A DNA stretch of 35,457 nucleotides from NCBI RefSeq assembly GCF_006440735.1, contig NZ_VFUA01000066.1:1-35457 (forward strand), written 5' to 3'. This DNA comes from Mesorhizobium sp. B2-7-1 (GTDB lineage Bacteria > Pseudomonadota > Alphaproteobacteria > Rhizobiales > Rhizobiaceae). The number at the start of each line of letters is the position of its first letter. Position 1 is the first letter of the stretch. A program made the translations under genes and the position numbers. The notes under the pieces were generated by a model. The model had not been told where the DNA came from. It worked only from the letters and a program-made list of their open reading frames with translations, and ran no database searches. This document shows positions 17,960-25,119 of this stretch, piece after piece.

Positions 17960-18976
17960 TTACCTCTCCCCCGGCCGCTCGACGGCGGGAAGTTTTGGAA
18001 GGCCGAAAATCGAAAAATCGCCGGCGCGCGCCGGGGCATCGGTGCGGATCGCCGCGCGCAGCCTGGCCGAGCGCGCCCGCGGATTGGCCTCCGTCTCGGC
18101 CTCCCCCGGCGTCACGCCGCCGCCGGCCTTGCGGAAGGTCGCGGCGCGCTGGGGCGCGTCGGGCATGTGGCGCGAGCCGCTGGCGGCTTCGGAACGGTCG
18201 GCGATGAAGCGCTTGACGATGCGGTCTTCCAGCGAATGGAACGTCACCACGGCAAGCCGTCCGCCGGGCTTCAGCACACGCTCGGCGGCCAGCAGCGCCC
18301 TTGCCAGTTCGCCAAGCTCGTCATTGACGAAGATGCGCAGCGCTTGGAAGACGCGCGTGGCCGGATGGATCTTGTCCTTCGGTCCCCGCCCGATATGCGT
18401 CTCGATGGCGTCGGCGAGATCGAGCGTGCGCTCGAAAGGCTTCTTCTCGCGCCGGCTTTCGATCATGCGCGCGATGCGGCCGGCATGGCGCTCCTCGCCG
18501 AGAAAGCCGAAGATGCGGGCAAGATCGCCCGCCTTGAAAGTGTTGACGACGTCGGCGGCGGAAAGACCAGCCTGCGCCATGCGCATGTCGAGCGGCCCGT
18601 CGGCGCGAAAGGAAAAACCGCGCGCCGCCTGGTCGAGCTGCATGGAGGAAACGCCGATGTCGAGCACGACGCCGTCGGCGTCCTCGACATGCTCGTCCAG
18701 CGTCGAGAACGGCGCCTGGACAAGCCTCAGCCGGCCGCCGGCCCGTTCTTCGATCGCCCGGCCCGCCGCGATTGCGTCCGGGTCGCGGTCGATGGCGACA
18801 ACGGAGGCGCCGCGGTCGAGGATGGCGCTGGTGTAACCGCCGGCGCCGAATGTCCCATCGACCATCGTCTCACCGGCCTTCGGCGCGAGCGCGTCGAGCA
18901 CCTCGGCAAGGAGGACCGGAATGTGACGGGCCAGTCCGCCAACGGCGTGAGGGTCATCGCCGTGGCCAGCCATCAT
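17960..18976 (-). CDS. rsmH: RsmH (MraW), 16S rRNA C1402 N4-methyltransferase
   Basis: A 338-aa SAM-dependent methyltransferase that modifies C1402 of 16S rRNA. It opens with HIPVLLAEVLDAL and shows the SAM loop DGTFGAGGYTSAIL (about 36-49), IDRDPDAIAAG, LDIGVSSMQLD and the ending RAAIRT typical of the family. The frame stays open upstream through mraZ to 19618, but that part is only the antiphase of mraZ. The start ATGATG at 18976 overlaps the mraZ stop, with GGGGAG 8 nt upstream. Confidence 0.96.
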   Translation of the reverse strand: MMAGHGDDPHAVGGLARHIPVLLAEVLDALAPKAGETMVDGTFGAGGYTSAILDRGASVVAIDRDPDAIAAGRAIEERAGGRLRLVQAPFSTLDEHVEDADGVVLDIGVSSMQLDQAARGFSFRADGPLDMRMAQAGLSAADVVNTFKAGDLARIFGFLGEERHAGRIARMIESRREKKPFERTLDLADAIETHIGRGPKDKIHPATRVFQALRIFVNDELGELARALLAAERVLKPGGRLAVVTFHSLEDRIVKRFIADRSEAASGSRHMPDAPQRAATFRKAGGGVTPGEAETEANPRARSARLRAAIRTDAPARAGDFSIFGLPKLPAVERPGER

Positions 18977-19431
18977 TCCGATCGCTCCCCGGGCTTCGTC
19001 CCCTGCCGAAGCTGCAAAAGCCTGGCCCGCGCCTGCGCCCCATAGGCCGCAAGCCGTCCCGGCTCCCAAATCTGAAAGAAATTGCCGCGGCCGACAAAGG
19101 CCACCTCGTTCGCGATGCCCGTATGCTCGCGGATGAAATCGGTCATGGTGATGCGGCCGTCCTGGTCCAGCTTCAGAAACGTCCCGTCGCCATGGCAAAA
19201 GAACGACATGTCGTCCGCCGCCTGCAGGAACGGGTCTTCCAGCGCGATCCGCTGCTCGTAGCGGTCGAGCAGGTCGAGCCCTCCGACATCCATGGCCGGC
19301 AAGTCCAGGCAACGCAGCGCGTAGAGTTCCGAATAACCGCGCTTTTGCACCACCGCGCGAAAATGCGCCGGAACGGACACCCGCCCCTTCGCGTCGATCC
19401 TGCTCACCGTGTTTGACAGAAACCGGTCCAA
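18973..19431 (-). CDS. mraZ: MraZ, dcw-cluster transcription regulator
   Basis: A 152-aa protein with two AbrB/MazE-like domains. The first has RIDAKGRVSVPAHFRAV (about 11-27) and the second has LDQDGRITMTDFIREHTGI. In E. coli MraZ binds repeated TGGG elements upstream of its own gene and represses the cluster. The start is a TTG at 19431: an in-frame TAG lies three codons upstream and no ATG is available before the conserved region. No clear Shine-Dalgarno sequence is seen before the TTG. A GTG nine codons in is the only nearby alternative. Confidence 0.95.
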   Translation of the reverse strand: MDRFLSNTVSRIDAKGRVSVPAHFRAVVQKRGYSELYALRCLDLPAMDVGGLDLLDRYEQRIALEDPFLQAADDMSFFCHGDGTFLKLDQDGRITMTDFIREHTGIANEVAFVGRGNFFQIWEPGRLAAYGAQARARLLQLRQGTKPGERSE

Positions 19432-19607
19432 TAAACGCTACAGCCGCTGTTGCCGCTGCACCCCTCATGTTGTTCTCCGCGTCCTCGCCGCATGCGCGGC
19501 AAATCGCTTCATTCACCGAGGCGAAAACCGGCAAACGCACAGCCGCCGCGGCTGCCCGATTGGCGTACGCTTCACCCTGACGCGGAACGAAAGCTTGATG
19601 ATGCGAA
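19432..19607 (-). other. mraZ 5' untranslated leader
   Basis: About 170 nt between the candidate promoter and the mraZ start. The stretch contains no gene I can support. Its length suggests a long leader if the promoter at 19609-19637 is right. Confidence 0.4.
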
Positions 19608-19641
19608 TGGGATATCATGGGGCACTATGGGCGTCAACGGG
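19608..19641. promoter_or_regulatory. Putative MraZ box array (four TGGG-type repeats, 10-bp period)
   Basis: TGGG occurs on the plus strand at 19608, 19618 and 19628, and CGGG at 19638, each exactly 10 bp apart. E. coli MraZ is known to bind TGGGN direct repeats separated by 5 nt, which is the same 10-bp period. The array lies 177-210 bp upstream of mraZ. The TGGG strand is opposite to mraZ transcription; whether that orientation is usual in rhizobia I cannot tell. Confidence 0.75.
19609..19637 (-). promoter_or_regulatory. Candidate mraZ promoter (dcw promoter)
   Basis: On the minus strand a TTGACG (-35, plus 19632-19637) is followed after 17 nt by TATCCC (-10, plus 19609-19614). The -35 is good and the -10 is weak. 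The TGGG array covers the whole element, which fits repression by MraZ through promoter occlusion. Confidence 0.5.
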
Positions 19642-19827
19642 AACAGGCATCACAAACACGCACGCCACAACCAGAAAGCGCAGGCTGAAGGCACGTCTCG
19701 TCTTTATCGTCCATTAAGCCTAACGAAGCGTTTAGAGCCGTCTGGCCCAAAAAGACGCGGCTTGCTGCGCGCAGCCGCCGCGCATAGCGTCGGTTGAAGT
19801 TTTCTGCCCTGACCAAGGATCGAGCCG

Positions 19828-20943
19828 ATGTCCGACACTGCGAAGTCACGCGCCGCGACACTTGCCCATTTGCGCAGCGCCGGTTTCGCCAAGGGCGATC
19901 CTATTCCGTTGCCGTTGACCATGGCCTCGATCTTCCACGCCCCGGGCGATGCGACCGGCTTCGATCAGTATGGCCGCTTCAGCAACCCGACCTGGCATGC
20001 GGTCGAGCACGCGCTTGGCCATCTGGAAGATGCGCAATGCGTTGCCTTCCCATCAGGAATGGGTGCGATTTCCGCGGCCTTTTTCGCGCTCCTCAAATCG
20101 GGCGACCGCATCCTCTTGCCGTCGGACGGCTATCACACGACGCGCGCGCTGGCGGAGCGTTTCCTGAAACCCCTCGGCGTCGCCTACGACCTGCGGCCGA
20201 CGGCAAGCATGCTCGACGACGGTTTTGCTGGCTACCGGGCGGTTTTTGTCGAAAGTCCGTCGAACCCGCGGCTGGACATCTGCGACATCACCGCCGTCGC
20301 CAAGGCCGTCCATGCGCAAGGGGGCGTCCTAATCGTCGACAACACGACGATGACGCCCTTCGGCCAGCGCCCGCTGGATCTCGGCGCCGACATCGTGGTC
20401 TCGGCCGATACCAAGGCGATCAACGGCCATTCGGACGTTCTCTTCGGCCATGTCGCGAGCCGCGATCCCGACATTGTCGCCAGGGTGAAGGATTGGCGCG
20501 AGACAGCCGGCGGCATCCCCGGGCCGTTCGAAGCATGGCTCGTGCATCGCGGCCTCGAAACGCTGGAGGTGCGCTTCGACCGCATGTGCTCGTCGGCCGA
20601 AACGATCGCGCGGCGCCTGAAAGACCATCGCGCCGTCGGCGGCCTGCGCTTTCCCGGGCTCGAGGGCGATGCCTCGCACAATCTGGCGCGCGTCCAGATG
20701 GAGCGCTTCGGCTTCCTGATTTCCTTCGAGCTCGGCTCCGAAGAACAGGCCGAGGCGTTCATCGACGGCTGTCGGCTTGTTGAAGCGGCAACCTCCTTCG
20801 GCGGCGTGCACACATCGGCCGAGCGGCGCTCGAAACGTGGCGATGCCGTGCCGCCGGGCTTCGTTCGCCTGGCGATCGGCTGCGAGCCGGTCGAGCAGCT
20901 CTGGCAGGCGATCGAGGCGTCGCTGGACAAGATTGCCGGCTGA
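19828..20943 (+). CDS. Cys/Met-metabolism PLP-dependent enzyme (cystathionine lyase/synthase family)
   Basis: A 371-aa fold-type I PLP enzyme of the cystathionine gamma-synthase/beta-lyase/gamma-lyase family. YGRFSNPT (48-55) and SGMGA (76-80) build the phosphate and substrate site. D171 in VDNTT contacts the pyridine ring, and K196 in SADTKAINGHSD is the Schiff-base lysine. The substrate (cystathionine, homocysteine or another sulfur amino acid) cannot be decided from sequence. AAGGA precedes the ATG. It diverges from mraZ, and its last 185 bp are overlapped by the antisense toxin frame at 20759-21250. Confidence 0.9.
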   Translation: MSDTAKSRAATLAHLRSAGFAKGDPIPLPLTMASIFHAPGDATGFDQYGRFSNPTWHAVEHALGHLEDAQCVAFPSGMGAISAAFFALLKSGDRILLPSDGYHTTRALAERFLKPLGVAYDLRPTASMLDDGFAGYRAVFVESPSNPRLDICDITAVAKAVHAQGGVLIVDNTTMTPFGQRPLDLGADIVVSADTKAINGHSDVLFGHVASRDPDIVARVKDWRETAGGIPGPFEAWLVHRGLETLEVRFDRMCSSAETIARRLKDHRAVGGLRFPGLEGDASHNLARVQMERFGFLISFELGSEEQAEAFIDGCRLVEAATSFGGVHTSAERRSKRGDAVPPGFVRLAIGCEPVEQLWQAIEASLDKIAG

Positions 20944-21250
20944 GCAGCCAAGGTCCCAGATCCTCCGCCTCGATCTTGCGCCGGCCATGCAGCACGCGCA
21001 GGATTTCGATCGCATCGTCGCCAATTCGATAGAAAGTAAGATATTCGCCAACAACGAGGTGGCGAATGCCCGAGGCGATATCGTCGCGCGGAGGCCCTGA
21101 ATACGGATAGGCCGCCAGTTGTTGGCAACGGACCTCGATCCGATCTAGCAGTCTATCCGCTGCAGCTTCGTTATCCCGCGCCACGTGTTGCCAGATCGCG
21201 ATTAGATCGTCTTCAGCGTGCGCCGTACGGATGATCGGCAGCAACTTCAT
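20759..21250 (-). CDS. parE: ParE/RelE-superfamily toxin with an unusual C-terminal tail
   Basis: Residues 1 to about 98 form a ParE-like domain: IIRTAHAEDDLIAIWQHVA, YPYSGPPRDDIASGIRHLV, YLTFYRIG and ILRVLHGRRKI. Family members act on gyrase or on mRNA; which applies here is unknown. Most ParE proteins end soon after the HGRR strand, but this frame runs on for about 60 Arg/Pro/Ser-rich residues. Those residues are antisense to the end of the PLP enzyme gene. The tail looks like read-through into non-genic frame after loss of the usual stop. The start overlaps the antitoxin stop by ATGA. The region is visibly less GC-rich than its neighbours, consistent with transfer. Confidence 0.82.
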   Translation of the reverse strand: MKLLPIIRTAHAEDDLIAIWQHVARDNEAAADRLLDRIEVRCQQLAAYPYSGPPRDDIASGIRHLVVGEYLTFYRIGDDAIEILRVLHGRRKIEAEDLGPWLLSRQSCPATPRSPARAARPARSRSPGERSPAARHRHVSSAARPMCARRRRRLPLQQADSRR

Positions 21251-21522
21251 GCCGCGTCGTTGGATTTCCACCGCTTACGGGCTTCGGCCTTTATTTCATC
21301 CATCGATACGAAACGCCCCGGCCCGCTGTCGATCCCTTCCTGCACAAGCTTGCGCAATTCCTCGACGGTGTAGCCGAGCAGGTCGCGCCGGTCCTTCCAT
21401 TGCCTGAGCGCATCGCGGATCACCTCGCTGGCTGAGGCGTATTCTCCTGCCGCGACAACGTCATCCACAGCGGCCGCCAATTCCGGGGAAAGCGTGATGC
21501 TGCGTTTGTCGACGTGACCCAT
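21247..21522 (-). CDS. parD: ParD-type ribbon-helix-helix antitoxin
   Basis: A 91-aa antitoxin. Residues about 5-45 (KRSITLSPELAAAVDDVV, ASEVIRDALRQW) form a ribbon-helix-helix DNA-binding domain. The C-terminal half (SMDEIKAEARKRW) is the expected toxin-binding tail. I start at the ATG at 21522, with AGGAG 6 nt upstream. The open frame upstream of it has no family similarity. The antitoxin is first in the operon and overlaps the toxin by 4 nt. Confidence 0.88.
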   Translation of the reverse strand: MGHVDKRSITLSPELAAAVDDVVAAGEYASASEVIRDALRQWKDRRDLLGYTVEELRKLVQEGIDSGPGRFVSMDEIKAEARKRWKSNDAA

Positions 21523-21679
21523 GATGTGCTCCTGCTCTTCTCTAAAGGTACGATTTAATCGCACCAGCTTCAAGGAACAGATCATCGCGTTCAGGGCGAT
21601 TACGACCTGACGTTGAATCAAAAGGCACGCCTCCCGGTGTAACCTCCTGATCCCGTTCAGCTATCGCCACGAGAAAAAT

Positions 21680-22076
21680 GCCAGCTGGCCTGTAAGCCGG
21701 GTTCTGTATGGCCCTCGCCTTGCGACGAGAACGTGGCGGCCATTCATCTTGGGCGCATGTTGCCATGCGCCTCACGCAACCTACCCGGACGGTGGGCCGG
21801 AAACAGCCCTCGAAGGTTTCCCCTCGCACCGCCCCTATTCGGTTTTGCTCCCGGTGGGGTTTGCCCTGCCGCTTCTGTTGCCAGTCGCGCGGTGGGCTCT
21901 TACCCCACCCTTTCACCCTTACCGTGGCGGATGCCGCGGCGGTTTGCTTTCTGTGGCACTTTCCCTGGGGTCGCCCCCGCCGACCGTTAGCCGGCACCGT
22001 GTCTCCATGGAGCCCGGACTTTCCTCACCCGCAGCCTTTCGGCTCTCGCGGGTGCGGCCGCCCAGCCAGCTGGCAA
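21680..22076 (-). ncRNA. rnpB: RNase P RNA (bacterial type A)
   Basis: On the minus strand the universally conserved GAGGAAAGTCCGGGC lies near the 5' part (plus about 22012-22026). ACAGAACCCGGCTTAC lies near the 3' end (plus about 21694-21710). The termini GCCAGCTGGC (22065-22074) and GGCCAGCTGGC (21680-21690) pair to form helix P1. The length of about 397 nt suits alphaproteobacteria. A run of five T (plus 21674-21678) follows P1 and probably ends transcription. The RNA is the catalytic subunit that matures tRNA 5' ends. Confidence 0.95.
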
Positions 22077-22081
22077 GGGCG

Positions 22082-22110
22082 TATAAAGGGATTCCCGCCC
22101 GAAAACGCAA
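22082..22110 (-). promoter_or_regulatory. Candidate rnpB promoter
   Basis: TTGCGT (-35, plus 22105-22110) is separated by 17 nt from TTTATA (-10, plus 22082-22087). A start about 7 nt downstream would coincide with the 5' end of RNase P RNA inferred from helix P1. Confidence 0.6.
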
Positions 22111-22144
22111 ACGAAAAAGCTGACCTATCCCGCCCAAAGCCGTC

Positions 22145-22187
22145 ATGTCGACCTGAGCGTCCGCAGCGGGTTTTGGGGCAACGACAT
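22145..22187. repeat. Interspersed palindromic element, copy 1
   Basis: A 43-bp element bounded by ATGTCG and CGACAT with a core CGCAGCGGGTTTTGGGG. It matches the element at 32699-32739 at about 32 positions. It lies between the lytic transglycosylase gene and rnpB. Confidence 0.65.
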
Positions 22188-22232
22188 CCATAGAGAACAC
22201 GCGCTGCCCAAATCCGCTTCGACGGATGAGCC

Positions 22233-22937
22233 TCAGGCCGGCGAGCCCAACGCCACCAACTGCACCTTCACCTTGCTGCAATAGGCGGCCGAAACCGGAT
22301 TCATCCGCGTCGCGCCATGACCCGCATTGTATTTGAGGATCGTGCCGCAGGTGGTGCCGCCGCCGAGGTCTCGCGCCATGGCAAGGTACTTCATGCCGTA
22401 TTTGATGTTGGTGTCGGGATCGAACAGTCCCTTGGCCGAGCCGGTGTAACCCATCATGCGCGCTGTCGCCGGCTTGATTTGCATCAGGCCGATCTCGCCG
22501 GCGCCGCCGACCATGTTCGGCCGAAAGTTGCTTTCGATCTTGATGACGGCCTTGGCCAGCGACACCGGCACGCCATAGCTTACGGCGTAGCGGGCAATGG
22601 TCGCCGAATACTGGCCGTCGCCAGCCGCAGCCGGCGTCGCCAGGGCGGTCTTGCCGGGGTTGATCGAGGCAGTCGTGGTGAGATCGATGGCCTTTCTGCC
22701 GCGCTTGGCGCGTTTGGCCGTCGATTTCGCCGCCCTGGTCGCGGTGGCTTTCTGCACCTTTGCCGGGGCTCTCTTGGTCTTTGGCGTTTTGCTGCCCGGT
22801 GCAGCCTTGGTCGTCGCGGGGGCAACGGCAAGACCATTGTCTGCCCGAAGGCTTAAGGGGGCGCCGCTTGCCGAATTGAAGGCAAAACTTATCACTCCGG
22901 CAGCAACAGCTGCCGCTACAACGGTCAATTTTTGCAT
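22233..22937 (-). CDS. Secreted lytic transglycosylase (SLT domain)
   Basis: A 234-aa exported protein. A signal peptide (about 1-26, ending ASGAP) is followed by a Lys/Ala-rich linker (about 40-85) and an SLT/GH23 domain (about 108-225). E135 in IKIESNFRP is the catalytic acid. GEIGLMQIKPATA (148-160), DPDTNIKYGMKYL (173-185) and LKYNAGHGA (201-209) complete the family signature. C197 and C220 could form a disulfide. It would cleave glycan strands in the periplasm with anhydro-MurNAc formation. Confidence 0.92.
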   Translation of the reverse strand: MQKLTVVAAAVAAGVISFAFNSASGAPLSLRADNGLAVAPATTKAAPGSKTPKTKRAPAKVQKATATRAAKSTAKRAKRGRKAIDLTTTASINPGKTALATPAAAGDGQYSATIARYAVSYGVPVSLAKAVIKIESNFRPNMVGGAGEIGLMQIKPATARMMGYTGSAKGLFDPDTNIKYGMKYLAMARDLGGGTTCGTILKYNAGHGATRMNPVSAAYCSKVKVQLVALGSPA

Positions 22938-23123
22938 GTAGTCCTGTTCTGTTAGAACCGCGCGAAGAACTTCGAGCGGTTACGCCAATTCAACATCGGA
23001 TCATCAGGGAGGGATAGACGCCCGACGACTTGCGGGAGAGGCATTTGGAGGTGGAATTGGCGGCAAAGAAGGCGGCGCAATTCACTTTAAATGACAGATT
23101 GTAATTTAAGGAGCCTGACGGGA

Positions 23124-23891
23124 CTATCTGGCGGGGGCTGCCTTTGCGGAAGCCAGGAGCCTCTGCAGCGTGCGGAGCGTCGAATTATCCGCCGCACCAT
23201 CCACCAGTCGCCGCCGGAAATGACGCTGGAAAGCCGCCACCACGATTTCCGTCTGCTTGTCGTAGACACCCGATATCTCGACGCCATAGCCGTAGAGCGC
23301 CAGCATCGACTGCAGCGCCTCGACATCGGCGCCGGTGTCGCCGGCCTTCAGCGCAGCGCCGGGCTTGATCGGCGCGGCCGGCACGAGGTGGCCGATACCG
23401 GCCACGAACAACGCCTTCCATGGAAATTTTTCGCCGGGATCGACCTTGCGGCCGGGGGCCACGTCCGAATGCGCGAGCACCCTTGCCGCGGGAATGGAAT
23501 GACGGCCCACGATGCCCGAGCACAACTCGATCACGGCATTGATCTGTCGCTTCGGGAAAGCCCTGTAGCCCAGCGAATGCCCGGGATTGACGATCTCGAT
23601 GCCGACCGAACAGGAGTTGATGTCGGTGCGCGCGAGCCAGGAACTCTTGCCGGCATGCCAGGCACGATCGCTCTCGCGTACCATCTGGATGATGCGGCCG
23701 TCCTCATGGACAAGATAATGCGAGGACACTTCGCTCGCCGGATCGCAGAGCCACGCCTCGGCGCCGGCGCCGCTTGCCATGCCGGTATAATGCAGCACGA
23801 TCATATCGGGCCGGAGCGTCTCGCGGCGCGGACCGAAATTCGGCGACACCCGGACCTCGGCACCTGGCTGGTCGGGCAGGAAGCCGCTCAT
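23124..23891 (-). CDS. N-acetylmuramoyl-L-alanine amidase (AmpD/AmiD-like) with peptidoglycan-binding domain
   Basis: A 255-aa zinc amidase of the Amidase_2 family that cuts the bond between MurNAc and L-Ala. H34 (VLHYTGM), H141 (AHSDVAPG) and D151 (KVDPG) match the AmpD zinc ligands, and E99 lies in the expected VGIEI strand. A PG_binding_1 domain (about 178-250) follows. No signal peptide is evident, so a cytoplasmic AmpD-like recycling role is likely. The added wall-binding domain also fits an AmiD-like periplasmic role. The ATG overlaps the stop of the TerB-DnaJ gene (ATGA), which suggests coupled translation. Confidence 0.92.
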   Translation of the reverse strand: MSGFLPDQPGAEVRVSPNFGPRRETLRPDMIVLHYTGMASGAGAEAWLCDPASEVSSHYLVHEDGRIIQMVRESDRAWHAGKSSWLARTDINSCSVGIEIVNPGHSLGYRAFPKRQINAVIELCSGIVGRHSIPAARVLAHSDVAPGRKVDPGEKFPWKALFVAGIGHLVPAAPIKPGAALKAGDTGADVEALQSMLALYGYGVEISGVYDKQTEIVVAAFQRHFRRRLVDGAADNSTLRTLQRLLASAKAAPAR

Positions 23892-24607
23892 ACGTGCCTG
23901 ACGCCCCGCTCGATCATCTCATAGGCGGCGTTGATCGCCGCGACCCTGGTCGTGGCGATCTTGATAAATTCCTGCGGCAGGCCGCGTGCGATCAGCCTGT
24001 CGGGATGATTGTCCGAGATCAGCTTGCGATAGCGTTTCCTGACCTCCTCGAACGGCTTGCCGCGCTCAATGCCCAGAACGACGTAGGGATCGGCGGCGCC
24101 GAGATTGACGTGCCGCGACAGGATCGCTTCGTAATGCGCCTCGTCGATCCGGAAGATTTCGGCGATGCGGTGCAGGAATTGGCCCTCATGCTCATGAATC
24201 AGGCCATCCGCCTTGGCGATATGGAAGAGACCGTCGAGGATATCTTCCAGCATCATGCAGTTGGCGTGGCCGGATCCGCAGAGCTGCGCCATGCGCTGGG
24301 CATAGGTCTCGAAGCCGGCGACGTCCTGCTTGGCGATGTCGTAAAGCCGCGCCACGTTGCGTGTCTCGGTCGGCGGCACCTCGAAGATTTCCTGGAAGGC
24401 CCGCACCTCGTCCTGCGTGACGATGCCATCGGCCTTGGCCATCTTGGCCGAAAGCGCGATCATGGCCACGGAAAAGGCCACGCGCCGCCGCAGGTCCGGA
24501 TCACCGGAAAACACGGTGCGCACGGCTTCGACGACGTCCGCGACGCCCGAGGACGCCGACGACGAAACACGAGCGATGAAGTCGCCAAGGCGGTCCCAAA
24601 TCGACAT
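23888..24607 (-). CDS. TerB-DnaJ co-chaperone-like protein (DjlA-type)
   Basis: A 239-aa protein. Residues about 20-150 form a TerB/DjlA-type helical domain (AFSVAMIALSAKMAKADG, DILDGLFHIAKADG), a fold with acidic helices. The C-terminus is a J domain (DPYVVLGI with the HPD tripeptide near residue 201) that should stimulate an Hsp70. Unlike E. coli DjlA, no N-terminal membrane segment is seen. I start at the ATG at 24607 (MSIWDRL). The upstream extension looks non-coding. It is translationally coupled to the amidase downstream. Confidence 0.88.
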   Translation of the reverse strand: MSIWDRLGDFIARVSSSASSGVADVVEAVRTVFSGDPDLRRRVAFSVAMIALSAKMAKADGIVTQDEVRAFQEIFEVPPTETRNVARLYDIAKQDVAGFETYAQRMAQLCGSGHANCMMLEDILDGLFHIAKADGLIHEHEGQFLHRIAEIFRIDEAHYEAILSRHVNLGAADPYVVLGIERGKPFEEVRKRYRKLISDNHPDRLIARGLPQEFIKIATTRVAAINAAYEMIERGVRHV

Positions 24608-24689
24608 GCCGGCTTCATAGTGCGAACCGGGCGGTTCTATCAAGTCGGGACGATGCCGCAGGCCATCACCGCTGCGCGGGATCGATGAC

Positions 24690-24717
24690 AAAAAGAAGGC
24701 CGGCAAAGCCGGCCTTC
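24690..24717 (-). terminator. Rho-independent terminator after the small lipoprotein gene
   Basis: A perfect 10-bp GC-rich stem (24695-24704 with 24708-24717) and a 3-nt loop are followed on the minus strand by TTTTT. It lies 23 bp past the stop of the lipoprotein gene, so that gene is probably transcribed alone. Confidence 0.88.
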
Positions 24718-24739
24718 CCCGATACTGTCGGTCCGATTC

Positions 24740-24943
24740 TTACTGCGCGGGCGCGGCAGGAGCCGGATTTGCCGGAGCCGGTTCAGCAGGCTTTGAAGCG
24801 TCGGGCGAAGCCGGCTTCATCGGCTGCTCGTTGGCCGGGGGGTTGGTGCTCTGGGTGGTGGTCTTGTCGGTACCACTGTCGCTACAAGCCGCGACCCCCA
24901 GCAGGGCGAGCGCCGAAACAGACGCCAAAATGAGCTTCTTCAT
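24740..24943 (-). CDS. Small Pro/Ala-rich lipoprotein of unknown function
   Basis: A 67-aa precursor. A Lys-Lys start, a hydrophobic stretch and the lipobox LGVAAC (about 15-20) mark an exported lipoprotein. The mature part of about 48 residues is a Ser/Thr then Pro/Ala/Glu-rich unstructured tail. AAGGAGAG lies at optimal distance before the ATG. Own terminator and strong ribosome site suggest a monocistronic, well-translated gene. I recognise no domain. Confidence 0.8.
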   Translation of the reverse strand: MKKLILASVSALALLGVAACSDSGTDKTTTQSTNPPANEQPMKPASPDASKPAEPAPANPAPAAPAQ

Positions 24944-25119
24944 GGTATCTCTCCTTCAACAGACGCTCACATTTCGGTGAGCGGTCGCAGGAGAAATGCA
25001 TCAACAGGCTCGCCGGTTTCGTAACGTTGCATTTCCATGTGTAACATCAACTTGCGATTGCTGGCGCCATAATCCCGAACTAACAGAACATACGCTCGAA
25101 GAGAATTTGGATAAGCAGA

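Noticed and set aside
18977..19618. A long N-terminal extension of RsmH
   Set aside because: It is the out-of-phase reading of mraZ; RsmH similarity begins at 18976, where a ribosome site and mraZ-stop overlap occur.
21542..22281. Several short open frames on both strands
   Set aside because: They fall mostly on the RNase P RNA gene, whose conserved core and P1 pairing are clear.
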